Positions 1 through 9,600 of a DNA stretch of 64,000 nucleotides are shown piece after piece. This DNA comes from Photobacterium lutimaris. Lineage in GTDB: Bacteria; Pseudomonadota; Gammaproteobacteria; Enterobacterales; Vibrionaceae. The notes beneath the pieces were generated by a model, which was given only the letters and a program-made list of their open reading frames with translations, was not told the DNA's origin and ran no database searches. Both the position numbers and the translations under genes were made by a program. The stretch covers positions 1 through 64,000 of the forward strand of contig NZ_PYMH01000011.1 of assembly GCF_003025555.1 (NCBI RefSeq), in the 5' to 3' direction. The first letter of the stretch is position 1; each line of letters begins with the position of its first letter.

Positions 1-47
1 AAACAAAGCATAAATAGTAAGACTTTGTTTGGCACACAGAATAGTGT

Positions 48-124
48 GGAGCGGTAGTTCAGTTGGTTAGAATACCGGCCTGTCACGCCGGGGGTCGCGG
101 GTTCGAGTCCCGTCCGCTCCGCCA
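48..124 (+). tRNA. tRNA-Asp (anticodon GTC)
   Basis: The sequence folds as a complete 77-nt tRNA with an encoded CCA end. The acceptor strands GGAGCGG (48-54) and CCGCTCC (114-120) pair perfectly, followed by discriminator G121 and CCA 122-124. The anticodon loop reads CTGTCAC, giving anticodon GTC for aspartate. The T arm contains the usual GGGTTCGAGTCCC. An 8-bp inverted repeat (AAACAAAG 1-8, CTTTGTTT 23-30) lies just upstream. The gene is followed by a strong terminator and then by two repeats that duplicate its 3' end. Confidence 0.97.
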
Positions 125-135
125 CTTATTAAGAA

Positions 136-163
136 GCCTCGCTAGAAATAGCGGGGCTTTTTT
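136..163 (+). terminator. Rho-independent terminator after tRNA-Asp
   Basis: A 9-bp stem (136-144 with 149-157, one G-U pair) is closed by a GAAA tetraloop and followed by six T residues (158-163). Confidence 0.9.
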
Positions 164-177
164 GCATCTGACGGATA

Positions 178-305
178 GGTTCGCCTTGCAGGCGAATGAG
201 TCCCGCTGGAGCGCCAGCCCGGCCGCTCCGCCACTTTATTTACAAGGGTTCGCCCTTCGGTCGAATGAGTCCCGCTTGAACGCAAGCCCGGCCGTTCCGC
301 CACTT
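178..305 (+). repeat. Two tandem tRNA-linked repeats with conserved fold
   Basis: Two copies of about 59 nt (178-236 and 247-305) differ at only a handful of positions. Each ends in a copy of the tRNA-Asp 3' end (CCGCTCCGCCACTT or CCGTTCCGCCACTT). Each also contains GAGTCCCG, found in the tRNA T arm, with a hairpin inserted between the two tRNA-derived pieces. The hairpin is GCTGG/CCAGC in copy 1 and GCTTG/CAAGC in copy 2, a compensatory G-C to T-A change. The loop (AGCG, or AACG) is complementary to the downstream CGCT (or CGTT), again compensated, so a pseudoknot is possible. The function is unknown. E. coli tyrT carries loosely comparable tRNA-3'-end repeats (rtT). Confidence 0.75.
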
Positions 306-439
306 ATACTAAGCCCAAGCAGGACTAAGGCGTAAAGTCTCATTTCGGTGGGCTGTCTGGGGTTGGTACTCGCTGTCTTTTCCGATAACGGCTAAAATAG
401 CCCTTTAGTTTAAACCCTCTTTGTAACAAAGGTATGGCC

Positions 440-1420
440 ATGACAGCGCCCCAGAATGACACCTCCCACGTTGACAGCGACAAGCTTACCGAGATAGCCA
501 TCGCTTATTATCAGGATGGGGCAACGCAGGAAGAAATTTCCAAGATGTTCGGGATGTCGAGAGCCAAAGTCGGCCGCTTGCTCCGCCGTGCCAGGGATGA
601 GGGAGTGGTAGAAATTACCGTGAAGTATCACCCTGTGTTCAGTGAGAAGCTGGAGCAGCAGCTGGTTGAGCGCTTCAACTTGAAGCGCGCGTTGATTGCC
701 CTTGATCAGCCTGATGATGAAAGCCAGCGCCAGCAAGTGGCTAGCTTGGTATCGAGTTACCTGTCCTCGATATTGACCGATGATATGGTGGTGACCGTGG
801 GGCAGGGGCGCAACATTGCCTCAATTGCGAGTCATGTGGGGGTGGTTCCCCACCGTAAGTGCCGCTTTGTTTCGGGTATTGGTGGTACCCATCGCTCAGG
901 TAATGCGATTAATGCTGACCATATCTGCCGTTTGTTGGCAAAGAAGTACGATGGGATCAGTGAAACTCTCTATGCACCGGCTTACGTGGAAGATATTACG
1001 GTAAGGGAAGCCTTCATGAAAAATGGTACGGTGAAGGAGACCCTTGACCGCGCTCGCCGAGCTGATGTGGCCTTGGTCGGTGTCGGGGATATGAATGAAA
1101 ACAGTCATATGGTTAAGCTTGGCTGGTTTACCCCGCAGGAAATTGTCGAGGCGAGGATCCGCAAAGGCGTGGTTGGCGATATAGCTGGCTACGACTTTTT
1201 CGATAGCCAAGGCCGACGTGCCGATACCATGATGAGCGACAGGGTGATTGGGCTCAGTATGGAGGAGCTCAGGCATATACCGACCGTGGTGGTAACGGCT
1301 GCGGAGAACAGCAAGGCGTTGGCTCTGCTCGGCGCATTGCGCTCTGGTGTTGTCGATGTGTTGGCAACCAGCGTCAGTAATGCCCTGACCATATTGAATT
1401 TGGATCAGCAAATGAAATAA
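440..1420 (+). CDS. SorC/DeoR-type sugar-binding transcriptional regulator
   Basis: This is a DNA-binding repressor or activator of the SorC family, usually controlled by a phosphorylated sugar. A helix-turn-helix lies at about residues 29-54 (QEEISKMFGMSRAKVGRLLR). The rest is the SorC C-terminal effector domain, with the family pattern TVGQGRN near residue 120 and a C-terminal VSNALTILN. I chose the ATG at 440 because AAAGG (428-432) is 7 nt upstream of it. The in-frame ATG at 434 would sit against that ribosome site and adds two residues. The length (326 aa) is normal. No sugar-utilisation genes are adjacent, so the target and effector cannot be inferred. A terminator follows directly, so it is a single-gene unit. 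Confidence 0.88.
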   Translation: MTAPQNDTSHVDSDKLTEIAIAYYQDGATQEEISKMFGMSRAKVGRLLRRARDEGVVEITVKYHPVFSEKLEQQLVERFNLKRALIALDQPDDESQRQQVASLVSSYLSSILTDDMVVTVGQGRNIASIASHVGVVPHRKCRFVSGIGGTHRSGNAINADHICRLLAKKYDGISETLYAPAYVEDITVREAFMKNGTVKETLDRARRADVALVGVGDMNENSHMVKLGWFTPQEIVEARIRKGVVGDIAGYDFFDSQGRRADTMMSDRVIGLSMEELRHIPTVVVTAAENSKALALLGALRSGVVDVLATSVSNALTILNLDQQMK

Positions 1421-1424
1421 TGAT

Positions 1425-1448
1425 CAAGCTGCCTGCGGGCAGCTTTTT
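1425..1448 (+). terminator. Terminator of SorC-type regulator gene
   Basis: The hairpin AGCTGCC-TGC-GGGCAGCT is followed by a T run immediately after the stop codon at 1420. Confidence 0.85.
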
Positions 1449-1507
1449 TGTTGCTTGCTATGCTCAAAGGTATGTTGTTAAAAAAGTGACAAAAGGAGCA
1501 GGTAGGC

Positions 1508-2350
1508 ATGAGGTGTTTTTTTGCCCTGTTGTTGGGGATGACATTGGGTATGCCGGTCGTTGCCAGTCCATGGGAAAAAGTGAAAGCACCGACATTGGGT
1601 CAGTCGGAGTCTATCGGTACTTACAATAATGGTTGTTTGGCTGGGGCTGAACCTCTGCCATTGGCGGGAGATGGCTATCAGGTGATGCGCTCCCAGCGGG
1701 GGCGGTTTTATGGTCATGAGTCGATGATCCGCTTCCTGCATGATCTGTCGAAGAGTGTCCATCAGCTAGAGCTTGGCCAATTGTTGGTCGGCGATATTGC
1801 GATGCCACGTGGCGGCCGTTTTTCGTCAGGCCATGCCAGTCACCAGACCGGGCTCGACGCGGATATTTGGCTCAAGCTCGGTGAGCGTCCGCTTAACGAG
1901 GCAGAGTTGATTGATGTCCAGCCGTTACCGATGGTGCACATCAAGCAGTACAAGATCAACAAGAAAAACTGGAGCGATAAGCAAGCGTTGATGGTGCAGT
2001 TGGCAGCCGCCGACAAGCGCGTCGCACGGATATTTGTCCATCCGGTGATCAAAGAGCAGTTATGCCAGCGGGAGTGGACCGACCGGGTATGGCTGCAAAA
2101 AGTCAGGCCGTGGTGGGGGCATTATTACCATTTCCATGTCCGGCTCCATTGCCCTGATGGTGACAGTAACTGCAAACCCCAATCTTCACCGCCGGCAGGA
2201 GATGGATGCGGCGCGGAGCTTGTTTCTTGGAAACCAAAGCCAAAGGGGAAGAAAGAAAAAGTCGCTAAGGTGAAGAAAAAACCTAAACCGAAGCTTGTCC
2301 CGCCGGCACAATGCTTGGCTTTACTGCGCACACCGGTTGAGACTAATTAG
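1508..2350 (+). CDS. mepA: Penicillin-insensitive murein endopeptidase MepA
   Basis: MepA is a periplasmic LAS-family zinc endopeptidase that cuts D-Ala-mDAP cross-links in peptidoglycan and is not inhibited by penicillin. A signal peptide covers residues 1-19 (cleavage near VVA-S). The metal-site motifs are visible: the HASHQTGLD segment starting at H109 and HYYHFH at 205-210 in the C-terminal catalytic part. Six cysteines are spread through the mature protein, as expected for a disulfide-containing periplasmic enzyme. The tail (about 240-265) is Lys/Pro-rich and low complexity. The start is supported by AGGAG 9 nt upstream. It stands alone between two terminators and converges on yfhL. The length of 280 aa fits the family. 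Confidence 0.93.
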   Translation: MRCFFALLLGMTLGMPVVASPWEKVKAPTLGQSESIGTYNNGCLAGAEPLPLAGDGYQVMRSQRGRFYGHESMIRFLHDLSKSVHQLELGQLLVGDIAMPRGGRFSSGHASHQTGLDADIWLKLGERPLNEAELIDVQPLPMVHIKQYKINKKNWSDKQALMVQLAAADKRVARIFVHPVIKEQLCQREWTDRVWLQKVRPWWGHYYHFHVRLHCPDGDSNCKPQSSPPAGDGCGAELVSWKPKPKGKKEKVAKVKKKPKPKLVPPAQCLALLRTPVETN

Positions 2351-2365
2351 CCTGAATGCTGATAC

Positions 2366-2396
2366 AAAAAAAAAGCGCCCTACGGCGCTTTTTTTG
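2366..2396. terminator. Bidirectional terminator between mepA and yfhL
   Basis: The hairpin AGCGCC-CTA-CGGCGCT is flanked by an A run on the left and a T run on the right, so it serves both converging genes. Confidence 0.9.
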
Positions 2397-2651
2397 TTAA
2401 GCCAATCCCTGCAGGGTGACAAATTTCTCGAACAGAGCCTCGTCTGTTTCGACGTTGTCAGGATCGGTAATGATACAGTTGGTGATAGGACATACCGACT
2501 GGCAAGTTGGCTTGTCGTAGTGTCCTTTACACTCGGTGCATTTGTCCGGGTCGATTTCGTAGATTTCGGCCCCCATGACGATCGCCTCGTTTGGACACTC
2601 GGGATCACACATGTCACAGTTTATGCACTTTTTGGTGATCAATAACGCCAT
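2397..2651 (-). CDS. yfhL: YfhL-type 2[4Fe-4S] ferredoxin
   Basis: This is a small (84 aa) bacterial ferredoxin with two 4Fe-4S binding motifs. C9, C12, C15 and C19 form one, and C38, C41, C50 and C54 the other. The wider spacing in the second motif is characteristic of the YfhL group. It lies 5 bp downstream of trhP on the same strand and is presumably co-transcribed with it. Because TrhP is a cysteine-rich tRNA hydroxylase of the U32 family, a role for this ferredoxin as its electron or cluster donor is attractive, but here it is inferred only from adjacency. Confidence 0.93.
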   Translation of the reverse strand: MALLITKKCINCDMCDPECPNEAIVMGAEIYEIDPDKCTECKGHYDKPTCQSVCPITNCIITDPDNVETDEALFEKFVTLQGLA

Positions 2652-2656
2652 GGCGA

Positions 2657-4048
2657 TTATTTACCGTCTTTAGGTGCGTGTGGGTTACGGGTGTTCTCAC
2701 CTGAGTTTAGGTTACGCATTAGCAAACCGTACTCTAGATCCATGTCTTGCGGGACAGGGATGAACACGAAGTGGCCGTTACCTTTGGCATCGTCAATCAC
2801 TTCAGACTTGCGGTTCTCCATCGCTTCAAGGGTGAAGATCACGTTGCCCTGCGGGGTCATGACTTCTAGGCTGTCACCAACGATGAATTTGTTCTTCACT
2901 TCGACTTCGGCCAAGTCACCACGGCGTTTGCCGGTGAATTCACCCACGAACTGTTGGCTGTCAGAAATTGAGTAGCCATAGTCATAGTTCTGGTAAGCAT
3001 CGTGTGTGTGGCGGCGCAGGAAGCCTTCGGTGTAACCGCGGTGAGCCAGGCTCTCCAGGGTACCCATCAAGCTTTCGTCAAATGGCTTGCCGGCAACCGC
3101 GTCATCAATCGCTTTACGGTAAACCTGCGCAGTACGTGCACAGTAGTAGAATGATTTAGTACGGCCTTCGATTTTCAGTGAGTGAACACCCATCTTGGTC
3201 AAACGCTCAACGTGCTGGATCGCGCGCAGATCTTTCGAGTTCATGATGTAGGTGCCGTGCTCGTCTTCGAACGCTGCCATTTTTTCTTCTGGACGGTGCG
3301 CTTCACTTAACAGTACGACTTCGTCAGTAGGCTTGCCAAGACCAAGCGTATTGTCTGGGCGCTCTTCGGCTTCTTGTACTTGAACCGCGGCATTTTGTAC
3401 TTCGACAATCTGACCGGCATCGTTTTCAGTAGCTTTCTCAGTCTTGTATTCCCAGCGGCAAGCATTGGTACACGTACCCTGGTTAGGGTCACGCTTGTTG
3501 ATGTAGCCAGATAGCAAACAACGGCCAGAGTATGCCATGCATAGCGCGCCGTGAACGAAAATTTCCAGCTCGGTTTCCGGGCAGTGTTCACGGATCTCTT
3601 CGATTTCTTCTAGAGAAAGCTCACGAGAAAGGATGACACGCTCGACGCCTTGGGTTGACCAGAACTTCACCGTTGCCCAGTTAACAGCATTAGCCTGAAC
3701 GGATAGGTGGATCGGCATCTCTGGGAAGTTTTCGCGAACCATCATGATAAGGCCAGGATCTGACATGATAAGTGCGTCAGGGCCCATTTCCACGATAGGT
3801 TTCAAATCGCGGATGAAGGTTTTCAGTTTGGAGTTATGTGGCTGAATGTTACATACCACGTAAAGCTTTTTGCCTTGAGCATGAGCTTCGTCGATACCGA
3901 TTTTCAGGTTCTCGTGGTTGAACTCGTTGTTACGAACACGAAGGCTGTAACGTGGTTGGCCGGCATAGACAGCATCTGCACCATAGGCGAATGCGTAACG
4001 CATGTTCTTCAGGCTGCCCGCAGGCGATAACAATTCAGGTTTAAACAT
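2657..4048 (-). CDS. trhP: tRNA uridine-34 hydroxylase TrhP (YegQ, U32 family)
   Basis: TrhP, formerly annotated as a U32 peptidase (YegQ), is needed for prephenate-dependent hydroxylation of the wobble uridine in tRNAs, giving ho5U. The protein opens with the family signature ELLSPAGSLKNMRYAFAYGA. It carries the conserved cysteine cluster C170, C177, C193 and C197 of the U32 core, followed by the C-terminal U32 extension. The length of 463 aa is slightly above that of E. coli YegQ (about 453); the extra residues lie in an acidic, low-complexity stretch around 205-255. It is first gene of a two-gene operon with the ferredoxin gene yfhL. The 250 bp upstream must hold the promoter. Confidence 0.92.
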   Translation of the reverse strand: MFKPELLSPAGSLKNMRYAFAYGADAVYAGQPRYSLRVRNNEFNHENLKIGIDEAHAQGKKLYVVCNIQPHNSKLKTFIRDLKPIVEMGPDALIMSDPGLIMMVRENFPEMPIHLSVQANAVNWATVKFWSTQGVERVILSRELSLEEIEEIREHCPETELEIFVHGALCMAYSGRCLLSGYINKRDPNQGTCTNACRWEYKTEKATENDAGQIVEVQNAAVQVQEAEERPDNTLGLGKPTDEVVLLSEAHRPEEKMAAFEDEHGTYIMNSKDLRAIQHVERLTKMGVHSLKIEGRTKSFYYCARTAQVYRKAIDDAVAGKPFDESLMGTLESLAHRGYTEGFLRRHTHDAYQNYDYGYSISDSQQFVGEFTGKRRGDLAEVEVKNKFIVGDSLEVMTPQGNVIFTLEAMENRKSEVIDDAKGNGHFVFIPVPQDMDLEYGLLMRNLNSGENTRNPHAPKDGK

Positions 4049-4249
4049 AGCTCTTATATTCCAGTGTCTGATTGCAAATCAGGCCGTATCGCAGGGGGAT
4101 ACGGAGTTGAGGCGGGATTTTACTGTGATCTACCCCTCAATAGCAATGCTAACCCTGTAAACAGGGGGAAGTATTCATTGTTTGCTGGTGTAAACAGGCA
4201 AGAAAAGAGAGAGCGTGACAAGCTGGAGGAAAGGTTAAGCACAGCAAAG

Positions 4250-4282
4250 GAAAAGGGTGGCACCAAGATGCTTAGTGCCACG
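4250..4282 (-). terminator. Probable terminator of rdgC
   Basis: GTGGCAC (4257-4263) pairs with GTGCCAC (4275-4281). On the minus strand the hairpin is followed by CCTTTTCC, a weak T tract. It lies just beyond the rdgC stop codon. Confidence 0.65.
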
Positions 4283-4299
4283 ATACTCAATACCGCCTG

Positions 4300-5214
4300 T
4301 TAGGCTTTGGCTTCAAGGCCGCCAAGCACTTCGAACAGGTTCGGTAGGAAAGCAGAAAATTCACCAGCCATCAGAGAAAGATCGGCATCAATACGCACAG
4401 CCATCTCGTCACGGTCGATGTCTTCATTTTGATCTTTCAGCTCGTCAGAGAACTTCAGGCGCTTTATCGACAGGTCGTCACCCAGGACGAAATCAATGCG
4501 GTCCTGCCAGTTGATAGACAACTTGGTCACCAGCTTATCGGCTTCGATGTGGGCCATGATTTCATCGCTCGACAAGTCCTGCTGCTTACAGCGGATCACT
4601 CCACCGTCTTCCAAAATTGCTTTTAGTTCGGCTTCCTCACCGATAGTGAAACCGTCTGGAGAAGTGTTTGAACGAACCCACTCGGTCATGGTCAGCTCTG
4701 CAGGCTTCTCTGGGGTTACCGGAATAACAGGCAGACTACCGATAGATTTACGCAGCAGTGCCAGCATATCCTCGGCTTTTTTGAAGCTACCTGCATCAAC
4801 CAAGACATAGCCTTCTTTTGGCATAATCAGCGCGTAGGTTTGGCTCTTGCGGCTGAAGGCGCGAGGTAGCAGATCCATCACGATTTCATCTTTGATGGTG
4901 TCTTTTTCGCTTTTCTTCAGCTTGCGGCCTTGTTCAAGCTCTTGGGCTTCCACCTTCTCATTCAGTGTTTCTTTGATCACTGACGCTGGCAGCATTTTTT
5001 CTTCTTTTCGCGCACAAATCAGGATGTTGTCACCAATCACATGGGTGAACATATCGCCGTGCTTACCCAGAGCATGAACCCAACCAAATTTTTGCTGATC
5101 CTGGCTACCACAAGGGGTGAACCGGAATTCTTCAAGCTGCTTTTCCAGTTGGTCAGGATTGAGGTCGATCTCGCGGCTGAAGCGATAGGTAAGTACGTTT
5201 TTAAACCACATCAT
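4300..5214 (-). CDS. rdgC: Recombination-associated protein RdgC
   Basis: RdgC is a nucleoid-associated, double-strand DNA-binding protein that forms a ring and limits RecA activity. The sequence from MMWFKNVLTYRF to EVLGGLEAKA matches the family end to end. I use the ATG at 5214 (304 aa, close to the 303 aa of E. coli). The ATG at 5211 is equally possible and the open frame further upstream has no family resemblance. The ribosome site is poor (AGGA 12 nt away). It is divergent from sbcDC, another recombination operon, over a 150-bp shared promoter region. Confidence 0.94.
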   Translation of the reverse strand: MMWFKNVLTYRFSREIDLNPDQLEKQLEEFRFTPCGSQDQQKFGWVHALGKHGDMFTHVIGDNILICARKEEKMLPASVIKETLNEKVEAQELEQGRKLKKSEKDTIKDEIVMDLLPRAFSRKSQTYALIMPKEGYVLVDAGSFKKAEDMLALLRKSIGSLPVIPVTPEKPAELTMTEWVRSNTSPDGFTIGEEAELKAILEDGGVIRCKQQDLSSDEIMAHIEADKLVTKLSINWQDRIDFVLGDDLSIKRLKFSDELKDQNEDIDRDEMAVRIDADLSLMAGEFSAFLPNLFEVLGGLEAKA

Positions 5215-5364
5215 GGCTGTTACAAATCCTTGGTTGTGCATTTGGCTGTCAATCTTATTGCATTGGTTGGCTTTTGTCTTAAGTTTTCGTGCTCTGCTGC
5301 TTGGGCTAATCATAAAGTGCGGTACAATCTTGAACAGTTTTTCCAGAACGGCATATCGACAGCA

Positions 5365-6639
5365 ATGAAGATCCTCCATACCTCCGATTGGCATCTGGGT
5401 CACCAGCTGCACGGCTACAACCGCGATTTTGAGCATCAGGCATTTCTTGACTGGTTGGCGCAAACCCTTGAGCAAGAGCAGGTCGATGCCCTGCTGGTTG
5501 CGGGTGATATTTTTGATACCGCCAACCCTCCGGCGAGTGCCTGGCGAATGCTGTACCGCTTCTTGGCACGGATGGCGAAAAGTATGCCAGCCTTGAACGT
5601 GGTGATGATTGGTGGCAACCACGACTCGCCAAGTAAACTCGATGCCCCGCATGAGCTACTTAAGGCGTTTGACTTACATATCGTGGGTGGTGTTCATCGC
5701 CTGCCTGATGGAGAGCTGGATACCGAGCGGATGCTGGTCCCGTTGACCAACAAGGCGGGTGAGCAAGCCGCGTGGGTGTTGGCGGTGCCTTTCTTGCGCA
5801 GTGCCGACCTTCGCACCGAAGAGTTGGATGAAGATGATGACCGCCTGATTAAAGGCGTCGAAACCCTGTATGGCGAGGTGAGCGATGCCGCACGTCGGTT
5901 ACAGCAACCGGATCAAGCCTTGATCGGAATGGGTCACGCTTACATGGCATCGGGCAAATTGTCGGAGATGTCTGAACGCCGGGTACTCGGTGGTAACCAA
6001 CATGCCTTGCCGGCCACTATTTTTGCCGACGATATTCACTATGTCGCGCTGGGGCATTTGCACCTGGCGCAGATGGTGACCAAACAGGACCACATTCGCT
6101 ACAGCGGCTCGCCGTTACCGCTGTCGATGTCTGAACGCCGCTATAAGCACCAAGTCGTATTGGTTGACTTCGACGGTCAGCAGGTCACGTCAATTGAGCC
6201 GTTATTGATCCCCCGTGTGGTTGATATGCTCAAAGTGCCGGCTAAGCCTGCCTCGTTGGACGTGGTGTTGGCGGAACTTGAGGCGTTGGAAGTTGAAGAC
6301 GTACCGCTTGAGCAGCAATCTTTCTTGGAAGTGCATGTGCTGCTTGATAAGCCTCAGGCGTTACTGCGTGAAAAAGTCATGCTGGCGATTGAAGGCAAAG
6401 CGGTACGCTTAGCCAAAATCACCCCGCACTATCAGCAGCAAGAGCAGCGGGATGGCTTGAACCACCGTCGTTTATCGGAGGTATCCCCTGAGCAAGTGTT
6501 TGCGCTGAGTTGGGCGAAAAAATATAACGGAGAGCCGGATGCGGCGATGGCAACGGCTTTTGAGCAGCTATTGATTCAGGTTGAGGATGAGGCGGGTAAT
6601 GATCGTGATAGCGCGTCACGTGAGGGAGAAAAACAATGA
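5365..6639 (+). CDS. sbcD: Exonuclease subunit SbcD
   Basis: SbcD is the Mre11-type nuclease of the SbcCD complex, which opens DNA hairpins and processes double-strand ends. The phosphoesterase metal motifs are present: D8-W-H10, GDIFD with D48, GGNHD with N85-H86-D87, and GHLH further on. I place the start at the ATG at 5365, where MKILHTSDWHLGHQ matches the family N-terminus; the open frame extends upstream but without similarity. At 424 aa it is a little longer than the E. coli protein, the extra length lying in the C-terminal capping region. Its stop overlaps the sbcC start by 4 bp (ATGA), which indicates translational coupling. Confidence 0.95.
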   Translation: MKILHTSDWHLGHQLHGYNRDFEHQAFLDWLAQTLEQEQVDALLVAGDIFDTANPPASAWRMLYRFLARMAKSMPALNVVMIGGNHDSPSKLDAPHELLKAFDLHIVGGVHRLPDGELDTERMLVPLTNKAGEQAAWVLAVPFLRSADLRTEELDEDDDRLIKGVETLYGEVSDAARRLQQPDQALIGMGHAYMASGKLSEMSERRVLGGNQHALPATIFADDIHYVALGHLHLAQMVTKQDHIRYSGSPLPLSMSERRYKHQVVLVDFDGQQVTSIEPLLIPRVVDMLKVPAKPASLDVVLAELEALEVEDVPLEQQSFLEVHVLLDKPQALLREKVMLAIEGKAVRLAKITPHYQQQEQRDGLNHRRLSEVSPEQVFALSWAKKYNGEPDAAMATAFEQLLIQVEDEAGNDRDSASREGEKQ

Positions 6640-9600
6640 AAATTCTAGCCTTACGTGGTGAAAACTTGGCGAGCCTGCAGAGCCATTTTGAGATTGATTT
6701 TGCGGGGGGACGGCTAGGTGAAGCTGGCCTGTTTGCCATTACCGGTAAAACCGGAGCCGGGAAATCGACCCTGCTTGATGCCATTTGCCTTGCCCTGTAC
6801 GACCGTATACCCCGGTTGCAATCCAACAAGAAAAACGATGCCGAAATTGGCCGTGACGGTGACAGCAGCCGGATCAAAGCCAACGATGTGCGTAGCATTT
6901 TATCGCGCGGTAAAGCTGAGGCTTACACGGAAGTCGACTTTGTCGCCAATGACGGTAGCCATTGGCGGGCACATTGGCATGTCCGTCGTGCGCGGGGCCG
7001 GGCAGAAGGCCGCGTACAGGCTGCTGAGCAGTGGTTGGAAAATATTGATACCGGCCAACGTTTTGCAGGCAAAAAGCAAGAGCTTCAAGCCGAAATAGAG
7101 CGTTTGATTGGTTTGACCTTCGAGCAGTTTCGTCGTGCTGTCATGCTCCCGCAAGGAGAATTTGCGGCCTTCCTCAAAGCGGGCGCGGATGATCGTGCCG
7201 CTTTACTGGAGCGCATGACCGGAGGGGAAATTTACGGCCAACTCTCGGTTGCCGCGTATGAACGTGCCCGCGAAGAGAAGCTAGCCTTAACGCAGTTGCA
7301 AGACAAGCTGGGCGATATTGCGTTGCTCTCTGATGAAGAAAAGCATGCTTTGCTGAGCCAGGTGGCAACCTTGAAACAGCAGGTGGAGCGGCTCGATAGC
7401 CAGCTGCAAGCGTTCAAGCAGCATAAGCAGACATTGCAGACGGCGACCATGTTGGCGGCACGTGTCGAACAGGCGCAAAGCCAGTCTGCCGAAGCGAGCC
7501 AGCAAAAAGCCGAAGCGGCGCCACGTTATACGCAATTGACCCTGATTGAGCAGGTACAGCCCGCTCAGCGCGATTATTCATTGTTGAATCAAGCGCAGAC
7601 ACAGCTCAAAAAAGTCACTGATAGCTTAACGGCTGCGATAGCGGCATTGGCGACAAAAACCCAGGGCCATCAGATAGCTGAGCAGCAGATGGTGGCAGCG
7701 AGAAGTGCGCTCAAAGACGTGGAACAACAGTGGCAGGCTGTTGAGCCTAAGTTAAAAGATGCTGCCAAGTGGGACCAGAAAATATCGGGGTTACACGATC
7801 AGTGGCGTGAGCTCGACGGGCAATGCCAGCAGCATCGTCATACCCAGCAAGAACAGCAGCAGCTCGTGACGAAGCTGCAACACGCGCAACAGCGCTACCA
7901 GCAGCAAGTCGAACAGTTACAGGTCTATTTTACGCAGCATCCCGATGTAAAACGTTTGGCTGAGCAGGCCTCATCAGTCGAAGACAATGTGAAACGCTAT
8001 CTTGCCGCGCACCGGACCAATGGTGATTTGCGTAAAGAGCAGCAACAGATCGGACATGAATTACAGGTTCATGCCCAGGCTAAAGTCACGCTGGATCAAC
8101 AGGCTAAAGATCTGCAACAGCAGCTGCAGGCGTGCGAGGCACAACGCCAGAGTCTTGATGTCGTGGCCCTGGAAGTACAGCAGACCCAAGAGCGGGTACA
8201 TTACGCAGACAAGCAACAGTGGCGTGATACCTTGCGCCAAGGCATCTCTGGTGCGAAAGAATGGCAATCGCTTCTGACTCAGCAAGGTAAGGCCCACAGG
8301 GAATGGCAAGACACCACCCAACGTGTTGCTGATGCTACGCAGCGTTTGGCTACCTTGGTACCACAGCTTGCAACCTTGTCGATACAGCACCAAGAAGCCG
8401 AAGGCATGCTGCAGCAAAGCCGTGCAGTGATGCAGCTTGACGACTACCGAGACGAATTAAAAGACGGCGAAGCCTGTCCATTGTGTGGCTCGCTTGAACA
8501 CCCCTATGCCACCGACAATCCGGTGGTGGAAGGCCTGTTGCAGACCCAGCAAATGCGAGTGACAGAGTTAGCGGCGCAGAAGCAGGCAACGGAAGCACTC
8601 ATTACCCAACTGCAGCAGCTTCAGACAACCGAGCAGCCTCGATTGTTAGCACTAGAAGCTGAGTGCCAGTCACTGGATCTGCAGATTGCGCAGCTCTACC
8701 AGCAATACGAGCCGGCCTTTGCCACCCTATGCCAGACCGTGGTTTCGGAGCAAACCGCTTCGGCGTTAACGGTTGAAGCGGATCTGGCTGAGTTGGCAGC
8801 GCTGCTGGAACAGTGGCAAGCGGATGTTGCACAGATGGATGTTGCCTTGAAGCAGCTGCAACAAGCCGGTGAAGATCGTCAGCGCCGTATTGATCAAGGG
8901 CGCCAGCTGGAGCGACAGTGGCAGCAGTTACAACAGGCCCAGAGCCAGCTTGCCGAACAGCTGCATGGCCATGTCCAAAAAACGACACAGTGGCAATCCC
9001 GCCAGCAGTCGCTAGAGCAGCAGCAAGCAACTCAAACGGAGATCTTGACGGCGCGCGCAGAGGCACTGAATGGCCAGTATGGTAATGATGCGTGGTTAGT
9101 GCAGCTGAAAAGTGTCGGGGAAGAAGCTTTCTTTACCCAGCTCCATACCCAGATCCAGCAGTTTTCGGCCAATCAAACCGCACTGGCTGAGGCAGAAAAA
9201 CAGCTGGGGCTGTTGGCACCGCAACTGGCTGAAGCACAAACGGCGCTGCGTAATACGGAGCAGCGTAGTATCGAAATCACGGCGGCAATGACGTTGCTGA
9301 CCAAGGAGAAAGCACAACTGTGGCAGCAACGTGTCGCCCTCATTGGCGAGCAGGATCTTCCGGCGGTTGAAAACCTGCATAAGCAGGCCATTCATAACCA
9401 GCAGCTAGCCTTGGATCATGCCCAGCAACAGCAGCGCCAATCGGGTGAAGCCATGGCGGCGGCAGATGCCGCCTTGAAAGCGATGCAACAACAGCATGGT
9501 GATGCCACGCAGGCGTTAATTGAGCAGCAAGCGCAGTGGACGCAATGGCTGACGCAGTTTGATCTGACCGATGAGGCACTGACAGCCTTACTGGCTCACA

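Larger units (their letters stand above)
125..439. other. Spacer between tRNA-Asp and SorC-type regulator
   Basis: Apart from the terminator and the two tRNA-linked repeats I see no gene here. The last 130 bases presumably contain the promoter of the regulator at 440, but I cannot name a convincing -35/-10 pair. Confidence 0.5.

Noticed and set aside
63..335. Open frame across tRNA-Asp and the repeats
   Set aside because: It runs through the tRNA and structured repeats, has no ribosome site and low-complexity repeated peptide content, so it is not a gene.
4064..4303. 79-codon plus-strand frame upstream of trhP
   Set aside because: It covers the trhP promoter and the rdgC terminator and has no recognisable features.
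5215..5652. Long upstream extension of RdgC into the sbcD region
   Set aside because: It would overlap the sbcD coding start on the other strand and has no RdgC-like residues.
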